A stretch of 64,000 bases of DNA from Hasllibacter sp. MH4015 (lineage in GTDB: Bacteria > Pseudomonadota > Alphaproteobacteria > Rhodobacterales > Rhodobacteraceae): assembly GCF_020177575.1 (NCBI RefSeq), contig NZ_JAHTBK010000001.1:2601875-2665874 (forward strand), read 5' to 3'. Within the stretch, counting starts at the first letter, position 1, and each line of letters begins with the position of its first letter. A model generated the notes under the pieces. The model searched no databases. It worked only from the letters and a program-made list of their open reading frames with translations, and was not told where the DNA came from. The position numbers and the translations under genes are program-made. This document shows positions 9,254-17,994 of this stretch, one piece after another.

Positions 9254-12200
9254 ATGCGCCTGGGTCTGGACATCGGCACCAATTCCATCGGCTGGTGGCT
9301 GTACGAAACCGACGGTGCCGAGGCGAATGCCCGGATCATAGGGGTGATAGATGGAGGTGTGCGCATCTTCTCGGATGGGCGCGACCCGAAATCTGGGGCC
9401 TCGCTGGCCGTCGATCGCCGGGCTGCCCGCGCCATGCGCCGCCGCCGTGACCGGTATTTGCGCCGTCGCGCGACTCTGATGAAGGTTCTTGCCAATGCCG
9501 GTCTGATGCCTGCCGACCCGCAAGAGGCGAAGGCGTTGACCGGGCTCGATCCTTACGCCCTTCGGGCAACCGGCTTGGATCAGGCCCTACCGCTGACCCA
9601 TTTGGGCCGAGCATTGTTTCATCTGAACCAACGGCGGGGCTTCAAATCGAACCGAAAGACGGATCGGGGCGATAACGAAAGCGGCAAGATCAAGGACGCG
9701 ACCAAGCGGCTTGACTGGGCGATGAATGAGGCAAAGGCCCGAACCTATGGTGAGTTCCTGAACAAGCGCCGCCAGCAGGCGGGCGACCCGCGTCATGTGC
9801 CAACGGTGCGCACCCGGCTCTCTGTCGCCAATCGGGACGGGCCGGACGGCAAAGAGGAGGCTGGTTATGACTTCTACCCGGATCGCAAACACCTGGAGGA
9901 CGAGTTCCATGAGCTGTGGGCGGCCCAAGCCCCGCATCACGTTGAGCTGACAGACGAGCTACGCGATCTGGTTTTCGAAAAGATCTTCTACCAGCGCCCG
10001 CTGAGGGAGCCAGAAATAGGGCTTTGCCTGTTCTCCGGGTATGACGATGTCCCGCCCGACGAGCGCCGCCTGCCAAAGGCCCACCCCCTGACCCAACGCC
10101 GCACGCTTTCCGAGACCGCGAACCAATTGCGCGTCACAGCGGATGGGCGAGAATCCCGGCCTCTGACGCTGGAGGAGCGCAACCAGATCGTTTATGCACT
10201 GGACAACAGAGGGCCCACAAAAAAGCCTCCAATGTCGGCATCGAAAGGACCGGCGCTGACACTCAAACATCTGGCTGACAAAGTCCTACATCTCCCGGAC
10301 GGTCAGCGCTTCACCTTGGAAACCAGCGTGCGCGATGCCATCGCCTGCGATCCGGTTCGGGCCAGCCTCTCGCATCCGGATCGCTTCGGCCCGCGCTGGT
10401 CCACGCTGGACAGCGATGCGCAATGGGAGGTGATCTCTCGCATTCGCAAGGTGCAGAGCGAGGCGGAACACGCCGCGCTGGTGGAGTGGCTGATGCAAGC
10501 CCATGCGCTTGACCGCGACCATGCCGCGGCCACTGCGAATGCCCCGCTGCCGGAGGGATACGGGCGCTTGGGGCTGACCGCGACCATCCGCATTCTGGAG
10601 AAACTGGAAGCGAACGTCGTCACCTATGCCGAAGCCGTTGCCGCCTGCGGCTGGCATCATTCGGACCAGCGGACGGGCGAGTGCCTTGATCGCTTGCCCT
10701 ATTACGGCGAAGTGCTGGACCGCCATGTTATCCCGGGCACCTATGACGAAAAGGATGACGAGATCACCCGCTATGGCCGCATCACCAACCCGACAGTGCA
10801 TATCGGGCTGAACCAGCTGCGGCGGGTGGTGAACAGGATCATCGAGACCTATGGAAAGCCCAACCAGATCGTGGTCGAATTGGCGCGGGAGCTGAAGCAA
10901 TCCGAGCAGCAGAAGCGGGACGCGATGAAACGCATCCGCGACACGACGGAGGCGGCGAAAAAACGGAGTGAGACCCTCGAAGACCTTGGGATCAAGGATA
11001 ACGGGCGCAACCGGATGCTTCTGCGGCTATATGAGGACCTCGGCCCCGCCATCGGGCCGCGCTGCTGCCCCTATACCGGCAAGCCGATCAGGGTGGGAAT
11101 GGTCTTCGACGGCTCGTGCGATGTTGACCATATCCTGCCCTATTCGCGCACGCTGGATGACAGTTTCGCCAACCGGACACTCTGCCTCACGGAAGCCAAC
11201 CGCGAAAAGCGCAACCAGACCCCGTGGGAGGCTTGGGGCGACACCCCGAAATGGGATGCGATTGAGGCCAACCTGAAAAACCTGCCCGACAACAAACGTT
11301 GGCGTTTCGCCCCGGATGCGATGGAACGTTTCGAGGGCGAAAACGATTTCCTCAATCGGGCCTTGGTGGACACTCAGTATCTCGCCCGAATTTCTCGTGC
11401 CTATCTGGACACGCTCTTCACCAAGGGTGGCCATGTCTGGGTTGTTCCCGGGCGGCTGACCGAGATGCTGCGGCGCCACTGGGGGCTGAACTCGCTGCTG
11501 AGCGACAAGGATCGCGGTGCCGTGAAGGCCAAGAACCGCACCGATCACCGCCATCACGCCATCGACGCCGCCGTGGTGGCTGCCACCGACCGGAGCCTGC
11601 TGAACCGGATCAGCAAAGCCGCTGGGCAGGGTGAAGAGGCGGGCCAGTCCGCCGAGCTCATCGCCCGCGACACGCCCGCGCCCTGGGAGGGTTTTCGCAG
11701 CGACCTCGAAGTGCAACTCGGAAAGATCATCGTCAGCCACCGCGCCGATCACGGCCGCATTGACCGGGAGGGTCGCAAGCAGGGCCGCGACAGCACAGCT
11801 GGGCAGTTGCACAACGACACCGCCTACGGGCTGTCGCGATTGGACGGCGAAGAAGAAAAGGTGGTTAGCCGTTACCCGCTGCTGTCACTAAAACCTGGCG
11901 ATATCGCGCTGACGCCAAAGGGCAAGAACATCCGCGATCCGCAATTGCAAAGGGTGCTGGAAATCGCGACCCGCGGCAAGGACGGCAAGGAATTTGAAGC
12001 CGCTTTGCGGGCGTTTGCCCTAACGCCCGGACCCTATCAGGGCCTCCGCCGTGTTCGGCTGATCGAGACCTTGCAGGAAAGTGCCCGTGTCGAAATTGGC
12101 GCCCGCCCGCAGGGAGGTCCTCTCAAGGCCTATAAAGGGGATAGTAATCATTGCTATGAGCTTTGGCGTCTGCCGGATGGCAAGGTAAGACCGCAGGTCG

Positions 12201-12523
12201 TCACAACGTATGAGGCTCATACCGGCATCGAAAAACGTCGTCACCCGGCAGCCAAGAGGCTACTGCGTGTCTTCAAGCGCGACATGGTGGCGTTGGAGCG
12301 AGAGGGCGAGACGGTGATCTGTTGCGTGCAGAAGTTCAACCAAGCGGGGATATTGTTTTTGGCACCTCATTTGGAAAGCAATGCGGATGCCCGGGATCGT
12401 GACCCAAATGACGATTTTGCTCTTTTTCGGATGAGTCCAGGACCGATGCACAAGGCGGGCATCCGCTGTGTTTCTGTCGATGAAATCGGCCGCCTTAGGG
12501 ACGGCGGCCCACCAGCCCTCTGA
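9254..12523 (+). CDS. cas9: CRISPR-associated endonuclease Cas9, type II-C
   Basis: This RNA-guided DNA endonuclease has 1089 residues, the compact size usual for type II-C. RuvC-I is at the N-terminus (GLDIGTNSIGW, Asp6). An arginine-rich bridge helix covers about 55-80 (RRAARAMRRRRDRYLRRR). RuvC-II is IVVELAREL with Glu542. The HNH domain has CDVDHILPYS (Asp625, His626) and FANRTLC (Asn640). RuvC-III is RHHAIDAAV with His768 and Asp771, so all catalytic residues appear intact. The ATG at 9254 is chosen because GGAGG lies six bases upstream; an in-frame ATG at 9239 would put that site inside the gene. The C-terminal part (about 830-1089) is the PAM-interacting region; the PAM cannot be read from it. 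cas1 follows after 59 bases on the same strand. GC is higher than in the DNA to the left. Confidence 0.97.
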   Translation: MRLGLDIGTNSIGWWLYETDGAEANARIIGVIDGGVRIFSDGRDPKSGASLAVDRRAARAMRRRRDRYLRRRATLMKVLANAGLMPADPQEAKALTGLDPYALRATGLDQALPLTHLGRALFHLNQRRGFKSNRKTDRGDNESGKIKDATKRLDWAMNEAKARTYGEFLNKRRQQAGDPRHVPTVRTRLSVANRDGPDGKEEAGYDFYPDRKHLEDEFHELWAAQAPHHVELTDELRDLVFEKIFYQRPLREPEIGLCLFSGYDDVPPDERRLPKAHPLTQRRTLSETANQLRVTADGRESRPLTLEERNQIVYALDNRGPTKKPPMSASKGPALTLKHLADKVLHLPDGQRFTLETSVRDAIACDPVRASLSHPDRFGPRWSTLDSDAQWEVISRIRKVQSEAEHAALVEWLMQAHALDRDHAAATANAPLPEGYGRLGLTATIRILEKLEANVVTYAEAVAACGWHHSDQRTGECLDRLPYYGEVLDRHVIPGTYDEKDDEITRYGRITNPTVHIGLNQLRRVVNRIIETYGKPNQIVVELARELKQSEQQKRDAMKRIRDTTEAAKKRSETLEDLGIKDNGRNRMLLRLYEDLGPAIGPRCCPYTGKPIRVGMVFDGSCDVDHILPYSRTLDDSFANRTLCLTEANREKRNQTPWEAWGDTPKWDAIEANLKNLPDNKRWRFAPDAMERFEGENDFLNRALVDTQYLARISRAYLDTLFTKGGHVWVVPGRLTEMLRRHWGLNSLLSDKDRGAVKAKNRTDHRHHAIDAAVVAATDRSLLNRISKAAGQGEEAGQSAELIARDTPAPWEGFRSDLEVQLGKIIVSHRADHGRIDREGRKQGRDSTAGQLHNDTAYGLSRLDGEEEKVVSRYPLLSLKPGDIALTPKGKNIRDPQLQRVLEIATRGKDGKEFEAALRAFALTPGPYQGLRRVRLIETLQESARVEIGARPQGGPLKAYKGDSNHCYELWRLPDGKVRPQVVTTYEAHTGIEKRRHPAAKRLLRVFKRDMVALEREGETVICCVQKFNQAGILFLAPHLESNADARDRDPNDDFALFRMSPGPMHKAGIRCVSVDEIGRLRDGGPPAL

Positions 12524-12582
12524 CCCGGATTCGCTCGAATCGCTAAAATATGTCAGTCTTCCAAGGGTTTGGAGAGTGACGT

Positions 12583-13494
12583 ATGGACCAGATCGTGGAT
12601 ATCACCACGGACGGGCGGCATCTGTCGCGCGAGCGAGGGTTCCTGAAAGTAAGTGACGGTGCCGAGGAGATCGGCCGCATTCCGCTGGATCAAATCGCCG
12701 GTGTGATTGTCCACGCCCATGGCACCACGTGGTCGACCTCGCTGCTGACCGAACTGGCGGATCGCGGCGCCCCCGTTGTCCTTTGTGGGTCGAACCATGC
12801 GCCCCGCTCCGTCCTTCTGCCGCTTGAGGGGCATCATGCTCAGGGGGCCCGGCTTCGCGCCCAGTGGCAGGCCAAAGCCCCGCTCATGAAACAAGCGTGG
12901 AAGCAGATCGTTATCTGCAAGATCGCAATGCAGGCCGCCGCACTGGAGGCCGTGGGTGAGGCCCATGCGCCCGTCGCCATACTCAAGCGCAAGGTCACCA
13001 GTGGCGACGCGACCGGCGTCGAGGCTCAGGCGGCCCGCCATTACTGGCCCCGGATGATGGGCGAGGATTTCCGGCGGGACCGCACGGCGCCCGATCTCAA
13101 CGCGCTCTTGAACTACGGCTATACCGTACTGCGGGCCGCCACCGCACGTGCCGTCGTTGCCGCCGGACTGCACCCTACCATCGGATTGCACCATTCCAAC
13201 CGGGGCAATGCCTTTGCCCTAGCCGACGACTTGATGGAACCCTTCCGCCCGCTTGTCGATTGCTGCGTGCGTTCTCTCTCTGCGCGCAACGGGCCACAAG
13301 TGGATACCGAGGCAAAGCAGACGCTAGCCCAGCTCATCGCGCTCGACCTACCGTTGGGCGATGGCCTCACGCCCGTGTCGGTTGCACTCGGCAAGCTCGC
13401 CATTTCATTGGGTCAGAGCTTCGAGGCCGGGACGCTGAACCTGGCGCTGCCAGCCCCTCCTGATGCACTTACTCTTGCGGGGCTGGGGTCATGA
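12583..13494 (+). CDS. cas1: CRISPR-associated endonuclease Cas1
   Basis: Cas1 is the integrase that inserts new spacers as a complex with Cas2. The 303-residue protein has the usual type II form: an N-terminal beta domain (residues 1-80), then the helical catalytic domain. Candidate metal ligands are Glu147 (DATGVEAQAARHYW), His204 (TIGLHHSNRGNAFALADD) and Asp216 or Glu219 (ADDLMEPFRPLVD). The start has GGAG eight bases upstream. It sits between cas9 and cas2 and overlaps cas2 by four bases (ATGA), which suggests translational coupling. No csn2 or cas4 gene is present, which fixes the subtype as II-C. Confidence 0.96.
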   Translation: MDQIVDITTDGRHLSRERGFLKVSDGAEEIGRIPLDQIAGVIVHAHGTTWSTSLLTELADRGAPVVLCGSNHAPRSVLLPLEGHHAQGARLRAQWQAKAPLMKQAWKQIVICKIAMQAAALEAVGEAHAPVAILKRKVTSGDATGVEAQAARHYWPRMMGEDFRRDRTAPDLNALLNYGYTVLRAATARAVVAAGLHPTIGLHHSNRGNAFALADDLMEPFRPLVDCCVRSLSARNGPQVDTEAKQTLAQLIALDLPLGDGLTPVSVALGKLAISLGQSFEAGTLNLALPAPPDALTLAGLGS

Positions 13495-13835
13495 CCGCCG
13501 CCCCTGTCTTTATGTCTGGATACTGGATTATGTGGATACTCGTGATGTTCGACCTGCCCACCGACACCAAGCCGCAACGTAAGGCGGCAACGAAGTTTCG
13601 GAATTTCCTGCTGGACGAAGGGTTCGAGCGTAGCCAGTTCTCGGTGTATGCCCGGTTCGTAAACGGCAAGGAAGCCTTCAAGACCCGCGTGAACCGGATC
13701 GAGCGGCATCTGCCTGAAAAGGGCGACATCCAGATCCTCAACTTCACCGACCGGCAATATCGTGATATCGTGCATTTCTCGGATCAGGGCCGAAGAACGG
13801 CTCGTAAAAATCCGGAGCAATTGGCGCTGTTTTGA
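13491..13835 (+). CDS. cas2: CRISPR-associated protein Cas2
   Basis: Cas2 forms the dimeric scaffold of the Cas1-Cas2 spacer-integration complex. The protein has the ferredoxin-like start WILVMFDLPTDT with the conserved Asp, then FRNFLLDEGFERSQFSVYARF and a basic C-terminal part, about 100-114 residues in all. The ATG at 13491 overlaps the cas1 stop as ATGA. Later ATG codons at 13512 and 13530 (MWILVMFDLP) are possible true starts, since Cas2 proteins usually begin just before this strand. The CRISPR array begins 73 bases after the stop. Confidence 0.95.
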   Translation: MTAAPVFMSGYWIMWILVMFDLPTDTKPQRKAATKFRNFLLDEGFERSQFSVYARFVNGKEAFKTRVNRIERHLPEKGDIQILNFTDRQYRDIVHFSDQGRRTARKNPEQLALF

Positions 13836-13908
13836 TGATTTTTTCTCAGATTGCCTCACCCGACCTCTCCCAAAAACCTCATTTTTTCAGGGGCTTGGAA
13901 GAGGATCG
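13836..13908. promoter_or_regulatory. Probable leader of the CRISPR array (integration end)
   Basis: This 73-base AT-rich strip separates cas2 from the first repeat. It contains two T-runs on the plus strand (near 13838 and 13882). The opposite end of the array has the degenerate repeat, so this side should be where new spacers enter. On the minus strand it lies after the array, and its A-run, GAGG and T-run could also help end array transcription. Both roles are inferred from position. Confidence 0.45.
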
Positions 13909-14997
13909 AGTTTAGCTGTTCAGAATTCGAGGTCCAGCCGCAACACATCCGTCATGTGGGGGTGCTGGAAGGTCAGTTTAGCTGTTCAGAATTCGAGGTC
14001 CAGCCGCAACGTGTCGGTATCGATGCCACTCGCAATGCGAAGTTTAGCTGTTCAGAATTCGAGGTCCAGCCGCAACACTGCGGCCAACGCAGGCGAAAGC
14101 GCGAAGAGTTTAGCTGTTCAGAATTCGAGGTCCAGCCGCAACTGTTATGGCCTAAAAGCATCAGCTGTCTCAAGTTTAGCTGTTCAGAATTCGAGGTCCA
14201 GCCGCAACGAGAGAGCGCGCGAGGAGGAGAAACGGAAAGTTTAGCTGTTCAGAATTCGAGGTCCAGCCGCAACTGTCGTCGGCAACGGCGCTCACGCGGT
14301 TCAAGTTTAGCTGTTCAGAATTCGAGGTCCAGCCGCAACAACCGTCGGTGCTGGCCGTGACATGATCTGAGTTTAGCTGTTCAGAATTCGAGGTCCAGCT
14401 GCAACCAGGAGGAACACCCGTTTTACGTTCGGCCTAGTTTAGCTGTTCAGAATTCGAGGTCCAGCCGCAACGTTCAACAGCCTCGACGCCTGGCGGGCGC
14501 AAGTTTAGCTGTTCAGAATTCGAGGTCCAGCCGCAACGAAGCGGATGCCGGGGCGTCCGGAGTACCGAGTTTAGCTGTTCAGAATTCGAGGTCCAGCCGC
14601 AACCGGCGAGTTGATTGAACACTTCCTGAGAAAAGTTTAGCTGTTCAGAATTCGAGGTCCAGCCGCAACTACGGAGCTTGTTAAGGCGACGAACCATGCA
14701 GTTTAGCTGTTCAGAATTCGAGGTCCAGCCGCAACCCAGGCGGGCGCGCAGCAGTCGTTCCTTGAGTTTAGCTGTTCAGAATTCGAGGTCCAGCCGCAAC
14801 GATGCTGAGTGTGTCTCCCTCGCACTTCAGAGTTTAGCTGTTCAGAATTCGAGGTCCAGCCGCAACTATCGTAGGCACGCGGGCGCGGGTTGCCGAGTTT
14901 AGCTGTTCAGAATTCGAGGTCCAGCCGCAACGCAGGTTGCGAGCATCTCAAAGAGGTGCCCAGTTTAGCTGTTCAGAATTCGAGGTCCAGCCGCATG
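13909..14997 (-). CRISPR. Type II-C CRISPR array, 17 repeats and 16 spacers
   Basis: A 36-base repeat, on the plus strand beginning AGTTTAGCTG and ending CAGCCGCAAC, occurs 17 times with spacers of 30 bases (29 for the fifth, thirteenth and fifteenth). Repeats start at 13909, 13975, 14041, 14107, 14173, 14238, 14304, 14370, 14436, 14502, 14568, 14634, 14700, 14765, 14831, 14896 and 14962. The eighth has one C-to-T change near its end. The last is degenerate in its final two bases (ATG instead of AAC), marking the old end. The minus strand is given because only a crRNA starting GUUGCGGC pairs well with the tracrRNA at 9134-9162. In that sense each repeat ends GCTAAACT, a weak -10-like element, as in neisserial arrays where every repeat carries a promoter. 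All spacers differ. I found no match elsewhere in the window by eye. Confidence 0.97.
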
Positions 14998-15078
14998 CCT
15001 TTGAACGGCTGCTTTCACTCAAAGACACATTAGCACTCGCATACGCAGCGAACTTCCGCTTTCCGCCCTCATCGTCCC

Positions 15079-17163
15079 TTAACGCCCCAGCCCCCGCTGC
15101 CTTCCGAACGTCCAGTCGATACCGCCCCCGGGCATCCCGACACCGGACACCTGCCGCCCGATGCGCCGTCCCAGTGCATCGTTCCATGGCACCAGGCTGA
15201 AGCCCAAGCCGTCATCGACCATGGCGAAGCGCCCGCTGGCCAGTTGCATTCGCCCCGTCAATTGACCATCGAACTGGCTGCCGGGCTCTACAGGTTGCCA
15301 GCGAAGGCCCAGCTTCTTCGCCGTCGCGCTCCCGACGCGCTCCACCTCACGCCCCTCCAGGCGCCGGATCAGATCCTTCGGCATGCGGATTCGACCATTG
15401 CCAACATCGATGGCATCGCCGCGCTTTACCAGCACCCGTTTGCGGCGGTCCATCGCCTGGCCGGCCTGCGCGCCGAAGCCCGCCATCCGCAGCGCGCCTT
15501 GCCGCTGTCCCGCCAGTTCCCGGTCGAGCCAGGTTGCCCCATCATGGGTCACCTGCCGCTCCAGACTGATCGGTGACAGCACGGTCATGCGCGGGCCGGG
15601 ACCGTGGCGTTTGCGGTCGTAAGCGAGCCCCTGTTTGGGCAGGTCTTTCGGCACCGACCAGTGGTCCTCGTCCCATCGCTCGACGATGCCTGCGCGGCGT
15701 AGAGCTTCGAGTCGTCGCACATGGGATGCCACATAGCGATCCGGATCGGGGCTGATCTCTCGTGCCCGTGCGATCTCGATATGCCGCGACGGGCTGTAGG
15801 TTCCGTCGCTCGCCCTCGTCGCCAGGATGTTGTGGTCCGCCACGCGGGGCTCCGTCGGCGGCGGTGTCGCCGACACGATCATGCCGCGCCTGATGCCGTC
15901 GCAATGGTCGGCCTGCAGCTCGATCTGGTGCACCTGACCTTCGGTTCCGTCGATCACCAGTTGCATCCGGTCGCCTGCTTCATTGACCGAAAGCTCCTTG
16001 CTCAGAACCCGACCGACGACCCTTTGCCGCAGATTTTCCCTATGCAGGGAGAGCGGCAGCTCCCCTCGTTGCACCTCCAGATAGTTCGCCTCCAGCGCGC
16101 GATACATCGATTTGAGGATATCGCCCCGTTCCCCCATCGCCCGCAAAGCGGGTTCCGCATTCTCGCGCAAGTGCCAGACGCCCGCATCGATCTTCAGCGC
16201 CAGCCCGAGCTTCTCGAGATACTGCGCCCGCCCGATCAAGAGCGCACGATTGCGCTTCATCGTCTCGAGCGTGTCCTTGTCCGGTCTAAGATCGGCGAAC
16301 GCGCTGTTAGTCCGCTGCTCGGCCATCAGCATCCGGTCAAGGCGAGTGAAGCGCTCCGAATGCACCTCGCGGCGCAACTGATCGGTGACTTGAAGGTCGG
16401 TCTGGCGGCCCAGTTCCAGCGTCACAACTTCGCTCGCCCGCTCGCGGATGCCGTGCGCGATGTAGTCGCCCGCGATGTTCAGGATCTTCCCGTCATCGGT
16501 GATGCCCCGGACAAGGATGTGGGTGTGCGGATGCCCGGTATTAAAATGATCGACGGCGATCCAATCGAGCGTCGTCTGCAGATCGGCCTCCATCCGCGCC
16601 ATCAGATCGCGGGTCATCTGGCGCAGGTCGTGAATCTCCGCTCCGTCCTCCGCGGAGACGATGAAGCGGAACTGGTGGCGATCCTCGCGGCCCCGGTCAA
16701 GAAACGCACCGCCGTCAGCGACGTCACCGTCTCTTGCGTAAACCTGACCCTTCTCGCCGTCCAACGTGACGCCATCCCGCAGCAGATACCGAAGATGCGC
16801 ATCGACGGCCTTGGCGCTCACGAAAGACCGCCCACGCGCTGCCCCGCGCTGCGGGTTCAGCTTCACGATCCGCGCCTTCACCGTCACCCGACGGGCGCGG
16901 GTGCGGGTCCCGTCAGCGCTCCGGCTCCATTGGTTCCGACCTTTCAACCGCGCCGCCACCTTCGCACCGCGACCGCGCGCATTATACCGTCCGGAAGCTT
17001 TTCCACTCCCGGCCAGCTTGTTCGGATCACCGCCCGCTCGGCGGATCGCCCGGTGCACATCCGCAAGGAAGCCCCGCGCCGGGCGCACCACGCGCTCTGA
17101 GCTCTGGGTGCGGTCCCGGACCTTGCCAGGGCGGACGCGGATGTCGGTGTCATTGCGGGTCAT
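15079..17163 (-). CDS. Relaxase/mobilization nuclease with DUF3363 domain
   Basis: This 694-residue protein would nick and covalently hold the transfer strand at an origin of transfer. It starts at MTRNDTDIRVRPGK; a longer frame to 17280 is possible but its N-terminus is not protein-like. The relaxase domain (about 100-290) contains the histidine motif DHFNTGHPHTHILVRG (residues 205-220), and Tyr126 in HLRYLLRDG is a candidate catalytic tyrosine. The rest matches the DUF3363 extension seen in alphaproteobacterial relaxases. It lies between the CRISPR array (81 bases beyond its stop) and the integrase, on the integrase strand. No coupling protein, mating-pair genes or recognisable oriT is in the window, so mobilization in trans or a decayed element is likely. 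Confidence 0.88.
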   Translation of the reverse strand: MTRNDTDIRVRPGKVRDRTQSSERVVRPARGFLADVHRAIRRAGGDPNKLAGSGKASGRYNARGRGAKVAARLKGRNQWSRSADGTRTRARRVTVKARIVKLNPQRGAARGRSFVSAKAVDAHLRYLLRDGVTLDGEKGQVYARDGDVADGGAFLDRGREDRHQFRFIVSAEDGAEIHDLRQMTRDLMARMEADLQTTLDWIAVDHFNTGHPHTHILVRGITDDGKILNIAGDYIAHGIRERASEVVTLELGRQTDLQVTDQLRREVHSERFTRLDRMLMAEQRTNSAFADLRPDKDTLETMKRNRALLIGRAQYLEKLGLALKIDAGVWHLRENAEPALRAMGERGDILKSMYRALEANYLEVQRGELPLSLHRENLRQRVVGRVLSKELSVNEAGDRMQLVIDGTEGQVHQIELQADHCDGIRRGMIVSATPPPTEPRVADHNILATRASDGTYSPSRHIEIARAREISPDPDRYVASHVRRLEALRRAGIVERWDEDHWSVPKDLPKQGLAYDRKRHGPGPRMTVLSPISLERQVTHDGATWLDRELAGQRQGALRMAGFGAQAGQAMDRRKRVLVKRGDAIDVGNGRIRMPKDLIRRLEGREVERVGSATAKKLGLRWQPVEPGSQFDGQLTGRMQLASGRFAMVDDGLGFSLVPWNDALGRRIGRQVSGVGMPGGGIDWTFGRQRGLGR

Positions 17164-17697
17164 GGGACGATCATCAGGGCCACAAAGGGACCGTTCAAGA
17201 GCCGTCTGCGGGTCTTCGTGACCCGGCGTACAACGAGAAGCTGTAGCGTAGATTGGCGTAAACGTGCCGCGCGTTGGCACGGTTCAAGCCATTGAAATTA
17301 AGAAAAAATGCGAAAGTGTTGGCGGCAAGGAACAGAGTGCCGTGCCAAATTGACCCCCAAAAAACAATGTGCAGACAACAGCTTAGGGCCAGAGGCCCGG
17401 CCAGCGAGGAACTCGCTTTATCTTGCCATCCCCTTTCGTTGCTCCTGACGGCTCTCGCATACCGCCCATCAAGGCAATTTCATCATGCCGCCAATGCGTC
17501 GACGCAGCCATCCGGACCGACCCGATTCGAGGGGCATCAAATCAACTTGAATCGCGACTGCCGGCAATCAAGCACAAGACGATACGTCGATGTGGACGAC
17601 AATCTCACTGTCCGATTTGCACGCTGCGGCAAGCCGTATTGCGAGCGTCGGTTTGATGCTCTGCACAAGTCCAACGCTCTGGCCCATGCTCCTCGGC
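17164..17697. other. Intergenic stretch between relaxase and integrase
   Basis: No gene is well supported. This is where an oriT or relaxase promoter might be expected, but I could not identify a nic-like site or a convincing inverted repeat. A plus frame opening at 17590 leads into the small ORF described next, but its N-terminal part is not protein-like. Confidence 0.4.
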
Positions 17698-17994
17698 ATG
17701 ACAGTGTCTCGCCATTCGCAGCAGCAGACCCGCCCATCCCAGACGGTCGACGCGGCGCGGATCGAGGCGGCATTGATGAAGATTGCCGCTCTGGTCGCAG
17801 ATGACCCGGGCTTCACGCCGATCTTCGAGCGGCTGGAAGCAGAATTGGACGTGGCCGTAAAGAAGGAGAGGCGGCTGTCGGAGGCGCAGCGCCGGGCGCG
17901 GGCGCTCCTCACTCAAAAGGCGATGCGTCCGACCAACTCGGCGACCTGTTCCAAGGAAGCCCCTTTGCCGTATCGTTCGCGGTCAAGCCGGTGA
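17698..17994 (+). CDS. Small hypothetical protein overlapping the integrase 3' end
   Basis: From an ATG at 17698 this frame encodes about 98 residues. The central part (VDAARIEAALMKIAALVADD, then FTPIFERLEAELDVAVKKERRL) is strongly helix-like and resembles a small accessory protein often seen near alphaproteobacterial transfer or integrase genes. I recognise no named family. The frame also extends upstream to 17590. Its last 82 bases overlap the convergent integrase gene (stop at 17913), and the C-terminus after RARALLTQKAMRPTNSA looks less natural. Frames on the minus strand here are less protein-like. Coding is moderately likely, function unknown. Confidence 0.45.
   Translation: MTVSRHSQQQTRPSQTVDAARIEAALMKIAALVADDPGFTPIFERLEAELDVAVKKERRLSEAQRRARALLTQKAMRPTNSATCSKEAPLPYRSRSSR

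Noticed and set aside
13762-14360. Long plus-strand frames running through the CRISPR array
   Set aside because: They are repeat-encoded artefacts: the same peptide recurs because the 36-base repeat recurs.
15721-17100. A 459-codon plus-strand frame opposite the relaxase
   Set aside because: It is the antisense shadow of the relaxase gene, which has clear relaxase motifs.
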